Notes under the pieces: model-generated
Databases searched by the model: none
Told to the model about the DNA's origin: nothing
What the model saw: only the letters and a program-made list of their open reading frames with translations
Made by a program: the position numbers and the translations under genes
Shown: positions 53,892-63,017 of the stretch, one piece after another
Layout: each line of letters begins with the position of its first letter
Numbering within the stretch: the stretch's first letter is position 1
NCBI GenBank assembly: GCA_964612425.1
Contig: CAZTDX010000001.1
Coordinates: 62,001 to 126,000, forward strand
Reading direction: 5' to 3'
Source of the DNA: CAUJGP01 sp964612425
GTDB lineage: Bacteria > Bdellovibrionota > Bdellovibrionia > Bdellovibrionales > Bdellovibrionaceae
DNA: 64,000 bases

Positions 53892-55619
53892 TTATGTATC
53901 CTTCACTGAAGCGCTGAGGACTTCTTCAACTGTAGTCTGCCCACGCTTTAATTTCAAAAGTGCTGAACGTCTTAAGGTTCTCATTCCTTCTAGTTTCGCT
54001 AATCGACGAAGATCATTCGAGGTCGCGCCACTCATTACCGCTTCTTTTACTTTTTCACTCATGGGCATGAGTTCATAAATAGCGATCCGTCCTTTAACTC
54101 CTGAGTTGTTACAGGAATTACAACCACGCCCCTTCATGGCTTGATATTGACTGACTTCTGAAGGATCAACGCCAAGATTAATGAGTGTTTGTTCGCTCAC
54201 ATCTGCTGGTGCCTTACATCCTTCGCAGATTCTACCTACAAGCCGCTGCGCTACGACTAAATTGACTGTTGATGTGATAAGATAATTCGGAATGCCCATT
54301 TCAGTTAAGCGCACGATCGTGCTTGGGGCATCGTTGGTGTGAAGAGTACTCACAACCAAGTGCCCCGTGGCCGCTGCTTTAAAGGCGATTTCTGCCGTTT
54401 CTAAATCTCGAATCTCCCCCACCATGATGATATCAGGATCTTGCCGAAGAAAGGCTTTCAGCGCCACCGAAAAATTGAGATCAATATCGGGGTTCGTTTG
54501 GACTTGATTAATTCCTTCAAAATTAAATTCGATGGGATCTTCTGCCGTGCTGATATTAACATCAGGCGTATTTAATTCTTGAAGAGCTGAGTAAATAGTA
54601 GTTGTTTTACCGCTTCCAGTAGGTCCCGTAATTAAAACCAGACCTTGAGGTAAATGAATACAATCTCGAAATAATTTTAAATCATCAGGTTCAAATCCTA
54701 GTAGCCCCATATCACGATTTAAATTAGATTTATCTAAGAGACGCAAACACACTTTTTCTCCCCACATGGTGGGAATCGTATTGACTCGAAAATCAATTTC
54801 TTTTCCTTTGGAAGATCGCGCCTTAATACGTCCGTCCTGTGGCTTACGCTTTTCTGCAATATCCATTTTTGACATAATCTTAAGACGACTCACAATGGCA
54901 CTCGTGGAACCTTGTGGTGGGTCCATGGCATCAACGAGTGAGCCATCGATACGAAAACGAATCCTAAAGCGCTTTTCATAGGGCTCAAAATGAATATCAG
55001 AAGCTCTTTTTTTTAGCGCGTCAGCTAATACCATATTTACAAACTTAACAATAGGTGCATCATCGTTTGAGCTACCCATAGGACCATCAGTAGTGATAAA
55101 TTCTAGTCCTGCACCAGCTCCTTCCAGGGCAAATTCCTCTTCTCCTTTATCGCTCATTTTTGTTTGAAGCGAAACTGCTGCAATTTTTTCTCCGAAATAT
55201 TTATTAATTGATGCAAAGATAGAGGCTTCGGGTGCAACGACAACTTGAATTTTGCTTCTTGTTAGAAAACTTAAATCATCACGAAGAAAAATATTGCTTG
55301 GGTCGGCGAATGCCGTCACCAGCACATTTCCTTGTTTCATTACAGGGATAACACAATTTTTTTCACAAAAGTCACGATTTAAAATTTTTACCACCGCTGG
55401 GTCAATTTCAAAGCGAGATAAATCCACTGCTGGAATTTGATATAACTTCTCCATAGCTCGCGCAATTTGATCTTCTTTAACAATACCTTGTTCAACCAAT
55501 ACAATACCAAAACGTTGACCAGTCTTTTTTTGAATCTCTATCGCTTTTTCTAGTTGGGCGGCTTTAATTATACCTTCTTTTACGAGAAACTCGCCAATCC
55601 GATGGCCAGCCATTATCAC
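53892..55619 (-). CDS. pilB: Type IV pilus extension ATPase PilB
   Basis: A 575-residue secretion ATPase. An N-terminal MshEN domain (about 1-150) is followed by the hexamerising ATPase: GPTGSGKTTT Walker A, STAEDPIEFNF aspartate box, DIIMVGEIRDLETA Walker B and LVVSTLHTND histidine box. Two zinc CxxC pairs (CEGC, CNSC) are present. All active residues are intact, in contrast to its neighbour. First gene of the minus-strand pilus operon; a dispersed repeat copy lies upstream at 55745. Confidence 0.93.
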   Translation of the reverse strand: MIMAGHRIGEFLVKEGIIKAAQLEKAIEIQKKTGQRFGIVLVEQGIVKEDQIARAMEKLYQIPAVDLSRFEIDPAVVKILNRDFCEKNCVIPVMKQGNVLVTAFADPSNIFLRDDLSFLTRSKIQVVVAPEASIFASINKYFGEKIAAVSLQTKMSDKGEEEFALEGAGAGLEFITTDGPMGSSNDDAPIVKFVNMVLADALKKRASDIHFEPYEKRFRIRFRIDGSLVDAMDPPQGSTSAIVSRLKIMSKMDIAEKRKPQDGRIKARSSKGKEIDFRVNTIPTMWGEKVCLRLLDKSNLNRDMGLLGFEPDDLKLFRDCIHLPQGLVLITGPTGSGKTTTIYSALQELNTPDVNISTAEDPIEFNFEGINQVQTNPDIDLNFSVALKAFLRQDPDIIMVGEIRDLETAEIAFKAAATGHLVVSTLHTNDAPSTIVRLTEMGIPNYLITSTVNLVVAQRLVGRICEGCKAPADVSEQTLINLGVDPSEVSQYQAMKGRGCNSCNNSGVKGRIAIYELMPMSEKVKEAVMSGATSNDLRRLAKLEGMRTLRRSALLKLKRGQTTVEEVLSASVKDT

Positions 55620-55744
55620 TCCTTGTTAATGAGAAGAATTTGCTTTCAAGTAGCATTTCACTCTAAAAGCTTAACTCGGATCTAAGTCATATTTAACTGA
55701 CCCTAGGACTGGTTTTCGCAACGACTAAGGTACTGTGCAAAGTC

Positions 55745-55758
55745 GATTCTGCTGAAAA
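55745..55758. repeat. Short dispersed intergenic repeat, copy between divergent genes
   Basis: GATTCTGCTGAAAA between pilB and the gene at 55811. Confidence 0.5.
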
Positions 55759-55810
55759 ATGCCTGAACTTCTTCTTTTATTTTCTAAATTAATCTGATTT
55801 AATCAGAGAG

Positions 55811-56515
55811 ATGGAAACACTCACTTGCTACTATATTTTTGAATTTAACACACCACAAGAACAGAAATACGATCTTCATTTTGATCAAAAAACAATGAGC
55901 TTGCTCGATCGAAGTTTTGCGACTCAGACTGAAATGAACTTAGATTGGGCACTTCTTGAAAATAATCAATGCAGCCATTGCCCACTATCAAAGGATAGTC
56001 ATAAATACTGTCCAGCAGCTCTTTCCCTAGCCAAAGTAGCGCAAAAATTTTCCGATATGAAGTCCTACACAGAAACCAAAGTAGCCGTCATTACTAATGA
56101 GCGTACTTACTTAAAGCAAACCTCCACACAAGAAGCTCTTCAAAGTATCTTTGGTCTTATTATGGCAACCTCTGGATGCCCACATCTCAATTTTCTAAAA
56201 CCAATGGCACGTTTCCATCTACCCTTTTCAAATCTCCATGAAACTATGGTAAGAAGTTTATCCTTTTATTTTCTTAAAAGTTTTTTTAATAAAGTGGAAT
56301 CAAAAGAGGCGGCCACCACTTTTGATTTAAAGAAATTAACAGAAGCTTACGAAAGACTCAATATTGTCAACTACCATTTAGTTGAACGTCTCAGAACTCT
56401 TGGCAAAGGAGATGCGGACCTTAATGCCGTCATTATTCTTGATAGTTTTGCATCACTGATGTCGATGCAGATTTCAGATAATTTTTCTGAAATTCAACCC
56501 TACTTTATTGATTAA
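55811..56515 (+). CDS. Conserved-looking cytoplasmic protein of unknown function with cysteine motif
   Basis: A 234-residue soluble protein. CSHCPLSKDSHKYCPAA (about residues 54-70) and SGCPHLNFLKPMARFH (about 120) look like a metal-binding pair of Cys/His motifs. The rest is helical. No signal peptide. I do not recognise the family. AGAGAG precedes the ATG; the gene is divergent from pilB and convergent with the next. Confidence 0.65.
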   Translation: METLTCYYIFEFNTPQEQKYDLHFDQKTMSLLDRSFATQTEMNLDWALLENNQCSHCPLSKDSHKYCPAALSLAKVAQKFSDMKSYTETKVAVITNERTYLKQTSTQEALQSIFGLIMATSGCPHLNFLKPMARFHLPFSNLHETMVRSLSFYFLKSFFNKVESKEAATTFDLKKLTEAYERLNIVNYHLVERLRTLGKGDADLNAVIILDSFASLMSMQISDNFSEIQPYFID

Positions 56516-56522
56516 GTTTTTT

Positions 56523-56942
56523 TTATTGACAATCCAGTGTTTGACTCGTGATCAACTCATTCTCACGATAGGTTTTAAAATAGGCTTCATCTCCGTCATT
56601 TGTAAAATGCACGCTGATTTGTTTTTTTGAAATGGAACTATAAGAAATAAAATATTGATTTTTATTTTTGTCGGTATACAAGCTCCCACTTAATGACAGG
56701 GAGTTGATTAACTGAGCGTTACGCATTTTTCTTAGCTTAATATATTTCGTGTTAGTGTTAGTGTTTTCACATAAAACTAATTCTTCAGTAGTATCTGTGT
56801 CTTGATTAAATGTTTGACATGCTTTCAATGGTTTTTGATGATCGTGACACGATAAGTCCACTCCATCAACCGATGCGAATAAAAGTTCGGTTGTAAATGT
56901 CATAAATATAAAAGGAATTATTACTGTGTTCTTCAAAATCAT
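56523..56942 (-). CDS. Small exported protein of unknown function
   Basis: A 139-residue protein with a signal peptide ending near LLFAS (residue 24) and four cysteines that could form two disulfides (LSCHDHQ, ACQTF, LCENT and a C-terminal DCQ). Strand-rich body. No family recognised. It is convergent with the 55811 gene. Confidence 0.6.
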   Translation of the reverse strand: MILKNTVIIPFIFMTFTTELLFASVDGVDLSCHDHQKPLKACQTFNQDTDTTEELVLCENTNTNTKYIKLRKMRNAQLINSLSLSGSLYTDKNKNQYFISYSSISKKQISVHFTNDGDEAYFKTYRENELITSQTLDCQ

Positions 56943-57163
56943 TCTTCACCTATTTTGTTTTTGAGAAACTATAAACTATAATAGTTTATATGTAAATACT
57001 TTTACAAAATAAAATCAATTTATCCTCTATAATAGACCTACATTTAAATAATTATTATTTAATGCCAAATCGTCCACAAAAGACAAAATTTGTCACTTCG
57101 ACTAAAACTCTACAGGCTGAATTTTTAGGATAGAGCTAAACAAATGTTGCTTGATTGGATTAA
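56943..57163. other. Intergenic, AT-rich
   Basis: Part of the 56943-57402 interval. AT-rich with no supported feature; it precedes a broken proline-rich frame. Confidence 0.4.
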
Positions 57164-57391
57164 CGCAGAGCCCCTGAATTTGTTGCAAACAATCCAGGCA
57201 GCGAAACAGGACCTCAGCAGCCAGGACAACCCAATCCCAAACCTGACCCCAATCAACCTGGTAGTCCTCCTGCGCCAAATCCCAATCCTTGCGAGCATGA
57301 ACATGAAGACGATCATGGAAATCTTGAAATATCTAGACACGGTGGCGATGACGATTGTAAAACTAGCAACCTACCACTTTCAATAAATTAA
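57164..57391 (+). pseudogene. Proline-rich, acidic/histidine-rich reading frame without a start (gene remnant)
   Basis: The frame is open from a TAA at 57161 to a TAA ending at 57391 and encodes NNPGSETGPQQPGQPNPKP, more Pro/Asn linker, then CEHEHEDDHG and HGGDDDC. That composition is typical of a surface lipoprotein linker with a metal-binding tail and is unlikely by chance. No in-frame start exists after the TAA. The overlapping 80-codon ATG frame (57144-57386) looks like its shadow. It lies just before yceI. Confidence 0.5.
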
Positions 57392-57402
57392 GAGGAGAAC
57401 CA

Positions 57403-57948
57403 ATGATGAAACATTTTTTAATTTTTAACCTAATCACTTTATTTCTTACGACACTTTCTCTGGCCAATACTTTAAAATCCGCAGGAGGTGAAGTAAAGTT
57501 CACGGCCATTGGAAAACCAGGCTTTTTAAAAATCAATGGCGAATCCAACGGAAACTATCCTATAGGTGTTGCAAACTTCAACAAGGGACAAGCTGATGGA
57601 GAATTTGAATTCACCCTGAAGGAACTCAATACTGGGATTAGCTTACGCGATGAACATATGAAAAATAAATATCTAGAGATCGAAAAATTCCCAACAGCGA
57701 AACTCGCATTTAAAGACATCTCTATTAAGGATTCAAACAGTGATTACGATGGAAATTTTAGTGGTAATCTAACTCTCCATGGAGTAACAAAACCGGTTTC
57801 AGGGAAAGTCAAATATACTGGCAAAGATAAAAAAATCGTTGCCAATTTTAGTGTTAAAGTATCGGATTTTCAGATTCCTGTACCAAAATATTTAGGTGTG
57901 ACAGTCAGCGAAAGCGTTGATATTGAGTCAACGATCAATCTTAATTAG
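57403..57948 (+). CDS. yceI: YceI family periplasmic protein
   Basis: A 181-residue protein with a signal peptide (end near SLANT, residue 22) and a lipocalin-like YceI barrel: GEVKFTAIGKPGFLKI, LRDEHMKNKYLEIEKFP, LTLHGVTKPV. The family binds polyisoprenoids or similar lipids in the periplasm and is often next to cytochromes. AAGAGGAGAA precedes the ATG. The next gene encodes a c-type haem motif. Confidence 0.9.
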   Translation: MMKHFLIFNLITLFLTTLSLANTLKSAGGEVKFTAIGKPGFLKINGESNGNYPIGVANFNKGQADGEFEFTLKELNTGISLRDEHMKNKYLEIEKFPTAKLAFKDISIKDSNSDYDGNFSGNLTLHGVTKPVSGKVKYTGKDKKIVANFSVKVSDFQIPVPKYLGVTVSESVDIESTINLN

Positions 57949-57980
57949 TTGAAACTATCAAAAACACCATGGAGCCCAAA

Positions 57981-59096
57981 ATGAGATTATTATCAATAGT
58001 GTTTTCGTTTTTTATTTTTTCTTCTCTTACTTTAATAAATAAAATTTTCGCATTTCCAGATACAATCCGACATGGGTACACAAACTGTACCACCTGTCAT
58101 GTTTCACCGTCTGGAGGTGGCCTTTTAACAAGTTACGGACGAAGTCTCTCCCGTGAACTTATTAGCACGTGGGGATATGAGGATGAAGAGCAACCACTCC
58201 ATGGTTTAATGAAAATTCCTGAATCACTTGCGGAAACTGTTTTTGTTGGTGGAGACATTCGCTCTCTCTCTTTAAATGAAACAAAAAAAGTGACAAAAGA
58301 CGGAGAAACAAAAACTGAAAATGAATCAGAATATTTTTTGATGCAAACCCAACTCCGCTTAGGGCTTGGTATTGATCAATTTAAATTTATTGGATCACTT
58401 GGAAAAATTGAAGACCCTATGGACGAGCGCAAAGTTCGCCTAGTGAGCACAGAGTACTATGCCCTTTGGTCTCCTAAAGAGGAATTTTTTGCTCGTGTCG
58501 GACGATTTGAACCAATCTTTGGTTTAAGAATGTCTGACCACAATATCTGGATTAAATCCGAAACAAATTTTGTGCCTTGGGCAGAACGAGACACTGCAGA
58601 AATTATATTTGAAGGAGAGAAGCAATTTTTGAGTGTTTCAGGTTTTCAATCCACATCACTCAATCCCACCCCACAAACAACGGGTTACAGTCTCTCCTTT
58701 TATCAAATCCTTGGTGATAAGCAGCGCATTGGATTTAGTGGCATGAATCAAGAAGGACAAGGCTTCCGATCTCGCGACGCTAGTCTCCACGGCGTATTTT
58801 CCTTTTCTGAAAGTTTTTACTTACTCACTGAAAACACACGTCACACGGTGCTTGATAAAGTTCAAGATATTTACTTCTTACGCTTAGGATACGATCTCTT
58901 TAAGGGATTTACAGGCACGCTTCAAGCTCAGGCAATTCAAGATAAAGATAGTAGCGATCAAAATAAAACAAAAAATGGGGTTGGCATCACTTGGTATCCA
59001 AGACCTCATTTTGAACTAGTCACCAACTTCGACATAGAAAAAACAAAAACAGAAACCGAAAACAGCACAACTTTTCTTTTTCACTATTATTTATAA
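57981..59096 (+). CDS. Outer-membrane barrel-like protein with N-terminal CxxCH haem-binding motif
   Basis: A 371-residue protein from ATG 57981 (GGAG six bases upstream; an ATG four codons earlier is less likely). After the signal peptide (end near IFAFP) comes one CTTCH motif (C36-H40), then HVSPSGGGLLTSYGR. The remainder is a strand-rich barrel ending in FHYYL. A haem attached at the periplasmic end of a barrel could move electrons across the outer membrane, as in porin-cytochrome systems; this is inference. It is 32 bases after yceI. Confidence 0.7.
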   Translation: MRLLSIVFSFFIFSSLTLINKIFAFPDTIRHGYTNCTTCHVSPSGGGLLTSYGRSLSRELISTWGYEDEEQPLHGLMKIPESLAETVFVGGDIRSLSLNETKKVTKDGETKTENESEYFLMQTQLRLGLGIDQFKFIGSLGKIEDPMDERKVRLVSTEYYALWSPKEEFFARVGRFEPIFGLRMSDHNIWIKSETNFVPWAERDTAEIIFEGEKQFLSVSGFQSTSLNPTPQTTGYSLSFYQILGDKQRIGFSGMNQEGQGFRSRDASLHGVFSFSESFYLLTENTRHTVLDKVQDIYFLRLGYDLFKGFTGTLQAQAIQDKDSSDQNKTKNGVGITWYPRPHFELVTNFDIEKTKTETENSTTFLFHYYL

Positions 59097-59109
59097 TCGA
59101 AATTTATTT

Positions 59110-59142
59110 ACTCCCTTTTGGCCCACCAGAACCTAAGGGAGT
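59110..59142. terminator. Hairpin between convergent genes
   Basis: ACTCCCTT (59110-59117) pairs with AAGGGAGT (59135-59142). There is no clear T-run on either side, so termination is tentative. Confidence 0.4.
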
Positions 59143-59164
59143 AGTAACCTTACTAACGAGCTGA

Positions 59165-59680
59165 TTAATTAACTGCAACGGCGGACCGGCGACTTCGAAC
59201 AACTCTTCTATAATCGGCTTTTTCTTTTGAACACAACCAACTTGTTCTTCCAAATAGGGAAACAGCTGAATAAAAAGATTGTGCTATGCCAGCACAACGT
59301 AAATCCCAGGGGCGATCATAGCGACATATTTTTAACATATTTTTAAGAAACTGACTATCACAATCAATTTTAGACATTCCATTAGAAGCAGGCTCGTGAT
59401 GATAACACAAATCATGTCTTACGCAGGCATTAATAAAAACATCACCATAACCATCAATACTTCCAGAACACCCATCAAAGTACATGGGTACATTATGCTC
59501 ATCAATCAACTGACAAGAATCTTGTGTCCTCACAACACCGCTATGGGAGCACGTCCAACGATTAACAATGTGACCATTGAGTTCATAACATTTTTCAAAC
59601 AGCAATAAACTCGGTGCCGCTTCAGTTATTGGTCCCAATAACAAGCAGCTACAAAAATAAAGAATCCCTCTTTTTATCAT
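59165..59680 (-). CDS. Secreted phospholipase A2-like protein
   Basis: A 171-residue protein with a signal peptide ending near ITEAAP (residue 22). The core FDGCSGSIDGYGDVF leads into ACVRHDLCYHHE, with catalytic His89-Asp90 flanked by paired cysteines, and KIDCDSQFLKNMLKIC supplies the second helix, as in bacterial and fungal PLA2 proteins. Twelve cysteines suggest several disulfides. It should release a fatty acid from phospholipids outside the cell or in the periplasm. Predatory use is inference. Confidence 0.8.
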   Translation of the reverse strand: MIKRGILYFCSCLLLGPITEAAPSLLLFEKCYELNGHIVNRWTCSHSGVVRTQDSCQLIDEHNVPMYFDGCSGSIDGYGDVFINACVRHDLCYHHEPASNGMSKIDCDSQFLKNMLKICRYDRPWDLRCAGIAQSFYSAVSLFGRTSWLCSKEKADYRRVVRSRRSAVAVN

Positions 59681-59697
59681 AAATAAATCCCCTTTTA

Positions 59698-60432
59698 TTA
59701 TTTATGAGAGCGGAAGTAGATTAAATAATCATGCAATCCCACCTGCTCCACTATCCCCAAATAACTCCCATTTTTTTTAGGTGCAAACTTTCTTTTCCAA
59801 AACATCGCCTTTTTTCTTATCATGCACCCCAAAGGACTTTGCCCTGTGTAGTCAGCTCCATCGGCAGCACAAGGGATTCGGTTAACTTCTGGAGACTCCG
59901 TATTATCTGACAACGGCACCAATGATAAGGAAAGAATTCGCGATTCGTTGGGGTTCGATTTTAATCTTTGAGCGGGGTTATCTTTTATGAGCTGTGATGA
60001 GTATATGTTGGGCACAATTACAGCCACTCTTTTATTTTTGTAACTTTCACTGAACCAAGTGGTTTTGAAGTGAGACTCAAACTCTTTTACATCGATGATA
60101 TTTTCTCCGAGACCTAAAGGTTTTGGTAATATAAGGCCCTTCTCAACAAAAATTTCATCTATTTTCCACCCAGGCTCTTGATCCATCATTAATAATTCCC
60201 TCCACACCTCCAAGTGCAAGGGCTCTTCAGGGTCTACCCCTAAGAATAATATAGAGTGATCCTTTATTTCTTGCCTTAGCCGCATCAAAATGGACTGACT
60301 TAACTCTTTTGTTGATTGAAACTCACTGAGTTTAATTTTAACAACGGGCTTACCTTCTAAGCTTAGCTGTATAACCCATACGAGAGCCACTAAGCTTAAA
60401 ATTCCGATAATTATGGCGTATATTTTTTTCAT
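59698..60432 (-). CDS. Membrane-anchored protein of unknown function
   Basis: A 244-residue protein with an N-terminal anchor (IYAIIIGILSLVALVWVIQ) and a periplasmic mixed domain. There are two cysteines (IPCAADGADYTGQSP and GCMIRKK). No family recognised. It is 17 bases upstream of the PLA2-like gene on the same strand and may be co-expressed with it. Confidence 0.6.
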   Translation of the reverse strand: MKKIYAIIIGILSLVALVWVIQLSLEGKPVVKIKLSEFQSTKELSQSILMRLRQEIKDHSILFLGVDPEEPLHLEVWRELLMMDQEPGWKIDEIFVEKGLILPKPLGLGENIIDVKEFESHFKTTWFSESYKNKRVAVIVPNIYSSQLIKDNPAQRLKSNPNESRILSLSLVPLSDNTESPEVNRIPCAADGADYTGQSPLGCMIRKKAMFWKRKFAPKKNGSYLGIVEQVGLHDYLIYFRSHK

Positions 60433-60611
60433 ACTTTCTCCCCGTAGCTTTAAACTAGAATCGCTTTAAACCAAAATCCCCATCACCAGATAATGATCAC
60501 TTTCTCGATCAAAAAAAAGAATGTAGGAAGCGCGAAGGTATTTGTAAAGAAATTGCTCGACTTTTCAAGACCAAATTATTACTTTAGTGCAAAAATAAAG
60601 GACTTGATCCC

Positions 60612-61445
60612 ATGAGACAGGTACCACAACCAACAAATCAAGAATCTTCCTATCATTATTTAATTATAGGGAATGGACGTGCGGCAAAACACATCACTTT
60701 TTATTTAAGTGAACTGGGTCATACAATAACTTCCTGGCACTACAAACAAACCCCACTAGCCGCTTCAGCAGAAGGTTCTCTTCAATCTCTATTTAATAAC
60801 TCAGATCGATGCCTCCTCTTAATAAAAGATTCCGCCATAGAAGAGTTTCTGAACTCACACCCCTATTTGCGTACTCACAAAACAGTTCATTGCTCTGGAA
60901 GCTTAGAAGTGCAAGGTATCTTAAATGCCCATCCTTTGATTAGCTTTGGCCCTCATTTATTTAAATCCGACTTTTACCCACAAATTCCCTGGGCACAGTT
61001 CATAGACAGCACTACCACACTACAGGATATTCTCCCTGGTGTTCCAAACCCCAGTTTTTTTATCCCTGCTGCACAAAAACCATTTTATCATGGGCTCTGC
61101 GTGGTCAGTGGAAACTTTACCATCCTTCTCTGGCAAATGGTGCTTGAGCTTTTCAAAAATGAACTTCATCAATCAACCCAAATCTTAGGACCTTATTTAG
61201 AGAGTATTTATAATAATATGCGTTCGGACTGGAGTGCAGATCTTAAAAACTCTCTCACTGGGCCTCTGGCAAGAAGAGATGAAAATACTCTTCTGAAAAA
61301 TTATCAGTCACTAAATAAAACTTATTTAAAGTCCATCTTTGAAGCTCATGTTCAAACCTCGTGGCCTGAGTTTGCAAGTAAACACTTTTTAAACCATGAC
61401 AATTTCAATGAAAAAAAAGGAAATTCACCCAATGAAACCAATTAA
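60612..61445 (+). CDS. Rossmann-fold/DUF2520 dehydrogenase-like protein, candidate ketopantoate reductase
   Basis: A 277-residue protein. An N-terminal NAD(P)-binding fold opens with LIIGNGRAAKHI (GxGxxA) and a C-terminal DUF2520-like helical domain has HGLCVVSGNFT. It starts the pantothenate block: panB begins inside its last codons. No panE-type ketopantoate reductase is seen here. A non-PanE reductase linked to pan genes (PanG) is known from Francisella; I infer this gene could do the same step, without sequence proof. Confidence 0.65.
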   Translation: MRQVPQPTNQESSYHYLIIGNGRAAKHITFYLSELGHTITSWHYKQTPLAASAEGSLQSLFNNSDRCLLLIKDSAIEEFLNSHPYLRTHKTVHCSGSLEVQGILNAHPLISFGPHLFKSDFYPQIPWAQFIDSTTTLQDILPGVPNPSFFIPAAQKPFYHGLCVVSGNFTILLWQMVLELFKNELHQSTQILGPYLESIYNNMRSDWSADLKNSLTGPLARRDENTLLKNYQSLNKTYLKSIFEAHVQTSWPEFASKHFLNHDNFNEKKGNSPNETN

Positions 61446-62238
61446 AATCCAAAGCGTTACTGATTTTTTACTTAAAAAACAAGCCGGACAAAAAATAAGT
61501 ATGCTGACTTGTTATGATGCCTGGTCTGCTAAACTATTAGATCAAAGTTCAATTGATGCACTTTTGATTGGAGATAGTTTGGCCATGGTTCAACTGGGTC
61601 ATAAAACAACACTTCCCGCAACGACGGCCATCATGGCTCTTCACTGCCAATCAGTGGCGCGCAGTGCTCCTCACCAATTTTTGGTCGGCGATTTACCCTT
61701 TATGAGTTATCGCAAATCATTTCACTCCAATGTTAAGGCTGCCGAAACTCTCATGCGAACCGGCATTCATTCCGTAAAACTCGAAGGAGTCGATGGTAAT
61801 CTTGAACTCATCAAACATCTAGTTCGTTCAGGCATTCCCGTGATGGGTCACATTGGATTAACCCCTCAATCCGTTTACCAAATGGGTGGGTTTAAAGTTC
61901 AGGGAAAAAGTCCAGAAGCCGCTGAACTCCTCAAAACACAAGCTCTCCAACTTGAAGATGCAGGATGTTTTTCGATTGTGCTCGAATGTGTTCCGGCAAA
62001 ATTAGCGCAAGAAATATCAGAGCGCTTAAAAATACCCACCATTGGGATAGGGGCTGGGGCCGGTACGGATGGACAAATCTTGGTGCTGCATGATTTCTTA
62101 GGTCTGAATCTCGATTTTCGTCCAAAATTTGTTCGAACTTATCTCAATGGTGCGGAACTTATTAATAAGGCCGTAGAAGCCTTTGTTCAGGATGTTGAAG
62201 AACGAAGGTTTCCTACCGATAAAGAGTCCTACTTATGA
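61432..62238 (+). CDS. panB: 3-methyl-2-oxobutanoate hydroxymethyltransferase PanB
   Basis: A 268-residue TIM-barrel enzyme from ATG 61432 (AAGGAAA upstream; an earlier in-frame ATG at 61396 lies in the previous gene). MLTCYDAWSAKLL, LLIGDSLAMVQLGH with metal-binding Asp, VKLEG and GIGAGAGTDGQ are the family blocks. It makes ketopantoate from ketoisovalerate. It overlaps the DUF2520 gene by 14 bases and panC by four. Confidence 0.95.
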   Translation: MKPIKIQSVTDFLLKKQAGQKISMLTCYDAWSAKLLDQSSIDALLIGDSLAMVQLGHKTTLPATTAIMALHCQSVARSAPHQFLVGDLPFMSYRKSFHSNVKAAETLMRTGIHSVKLEGVDGNLELIKHLVRSGIPVMGHIGLTPQSVYQMGGFKVQGKSPEAAELLKTQALQLEDAGCFSIVLECVPAKLAQEISERLKIPTIGIGAGAGTDGQILVLHDFLGLNLDFRPKFVRTYLNGAELINKAVEAFVQDVEERRFPTDKESYL

Positions 62239-63017
62239 TAAAAATTATTAAAACAGTTTCAGAATTAAAAGCTTATCGATCACAGCTGAGTCACAATACT
62301 ACAGTTGGATTCGTTCCTACCATGGGAGCCTTGCACCAAGGTCATGCTTCACTTCTAAAAAAAGCACGCTCTCAATGCGACCACGTCATTTTGAGTATTT
62401 TTGTAAACCCCACACAATTCAATGATCCAAAGGATTTAGAAAAATACCCTCGCACATTTGATGCCGATTTAGAGTTAGCAAAAGCGGAAAAGGTTGATGC
62501 CATTTTTTATCCAGAGGTCAATGAACTCTATCCTGATAATTATCTCTATGAAGTTCAGGAAAAAAAATGGAGCCTTCAATTTTGTGGAGCCCATCGTGCG
62601 GGTCATTTTGCAGGAGTCTTAACCATCGTACTAAAGTTATTTAATCTAGTTGATGCCGACTTTGCTTTTTTTGGAGAAAAAGACTTTCAACAATTAAAAC
62701 TCATTGAAGGAATGGCTTCCGCTTTTTTTCTCAAAACGAAAATTATCCCTGTTGAAACCATGAGAGAAGCCGATGGCCTCGCCATGAGTTCACGCAATAT
62801 CCGCTTGACCCGTGATGAGAGAAAACAAGCACCGCTTTTTTATGAAATATTGAATTCAGCCAAATCAGCAGTGGAAGCTCGTTCTCAGTTAGAGGCCCGA
62901 GGCTTTAAAGTGGACTATGTTGAAGATTGGGGCGATCGCCGTTTAGGAGCCATACATATTGGCTCAGTGAGGTTAATTGACAATGTTAAATTTGACAATG
63001 TTAAAAAAGATGTCTGA
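62235..63017 (+). CDS. panC: Pantothenate synthetase PanC
   Basis: A 260-residue enzyme joining pantoate and beta-alanine with ATP. VPTMGALHQGHASLL holds the ATP HxGH motif, IFVNPTQFN and GEKDFQQL follow, and LAMSSRNIRL is the KMSKS-like element. Slightly shorter than usual. The C terminus contains a small direct repeat (FDNVK / DNVKK) whose second copy overlaps the start of coaBC. Confidence 0.95.
   Translation: MIKIIKTVSELKAYRSQLSHNTTVGFVPTMGALHQGHASLLKKARSQCDHVILSIFVNPTQFNDPKDLEKYPRTFDADLELAKAEKVDAIFYPEVNELYPDNYLYEVQEKKWSLQFCGAHRAGHFAGVLTIVLKLFNLVDADFAFFGEKDFQQLKLIEGMASAFFLKTKIIPVETMREADGLAMSSRNIRLTRDERKQAPLFYEILNSAKSAVEARSQLEARGFKVDYVEDWGDRRLGAIHIGSVRLIDNVKFDNVKKDV

Noticed and set aside
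57144..57386. 80-codon ATG frame before yceI
   Set aside because: No recognisable protein sequence; the overlapping frame has the Pro-rich and His/Asp-rich composition of a real protein, so this one is probably a shadow.
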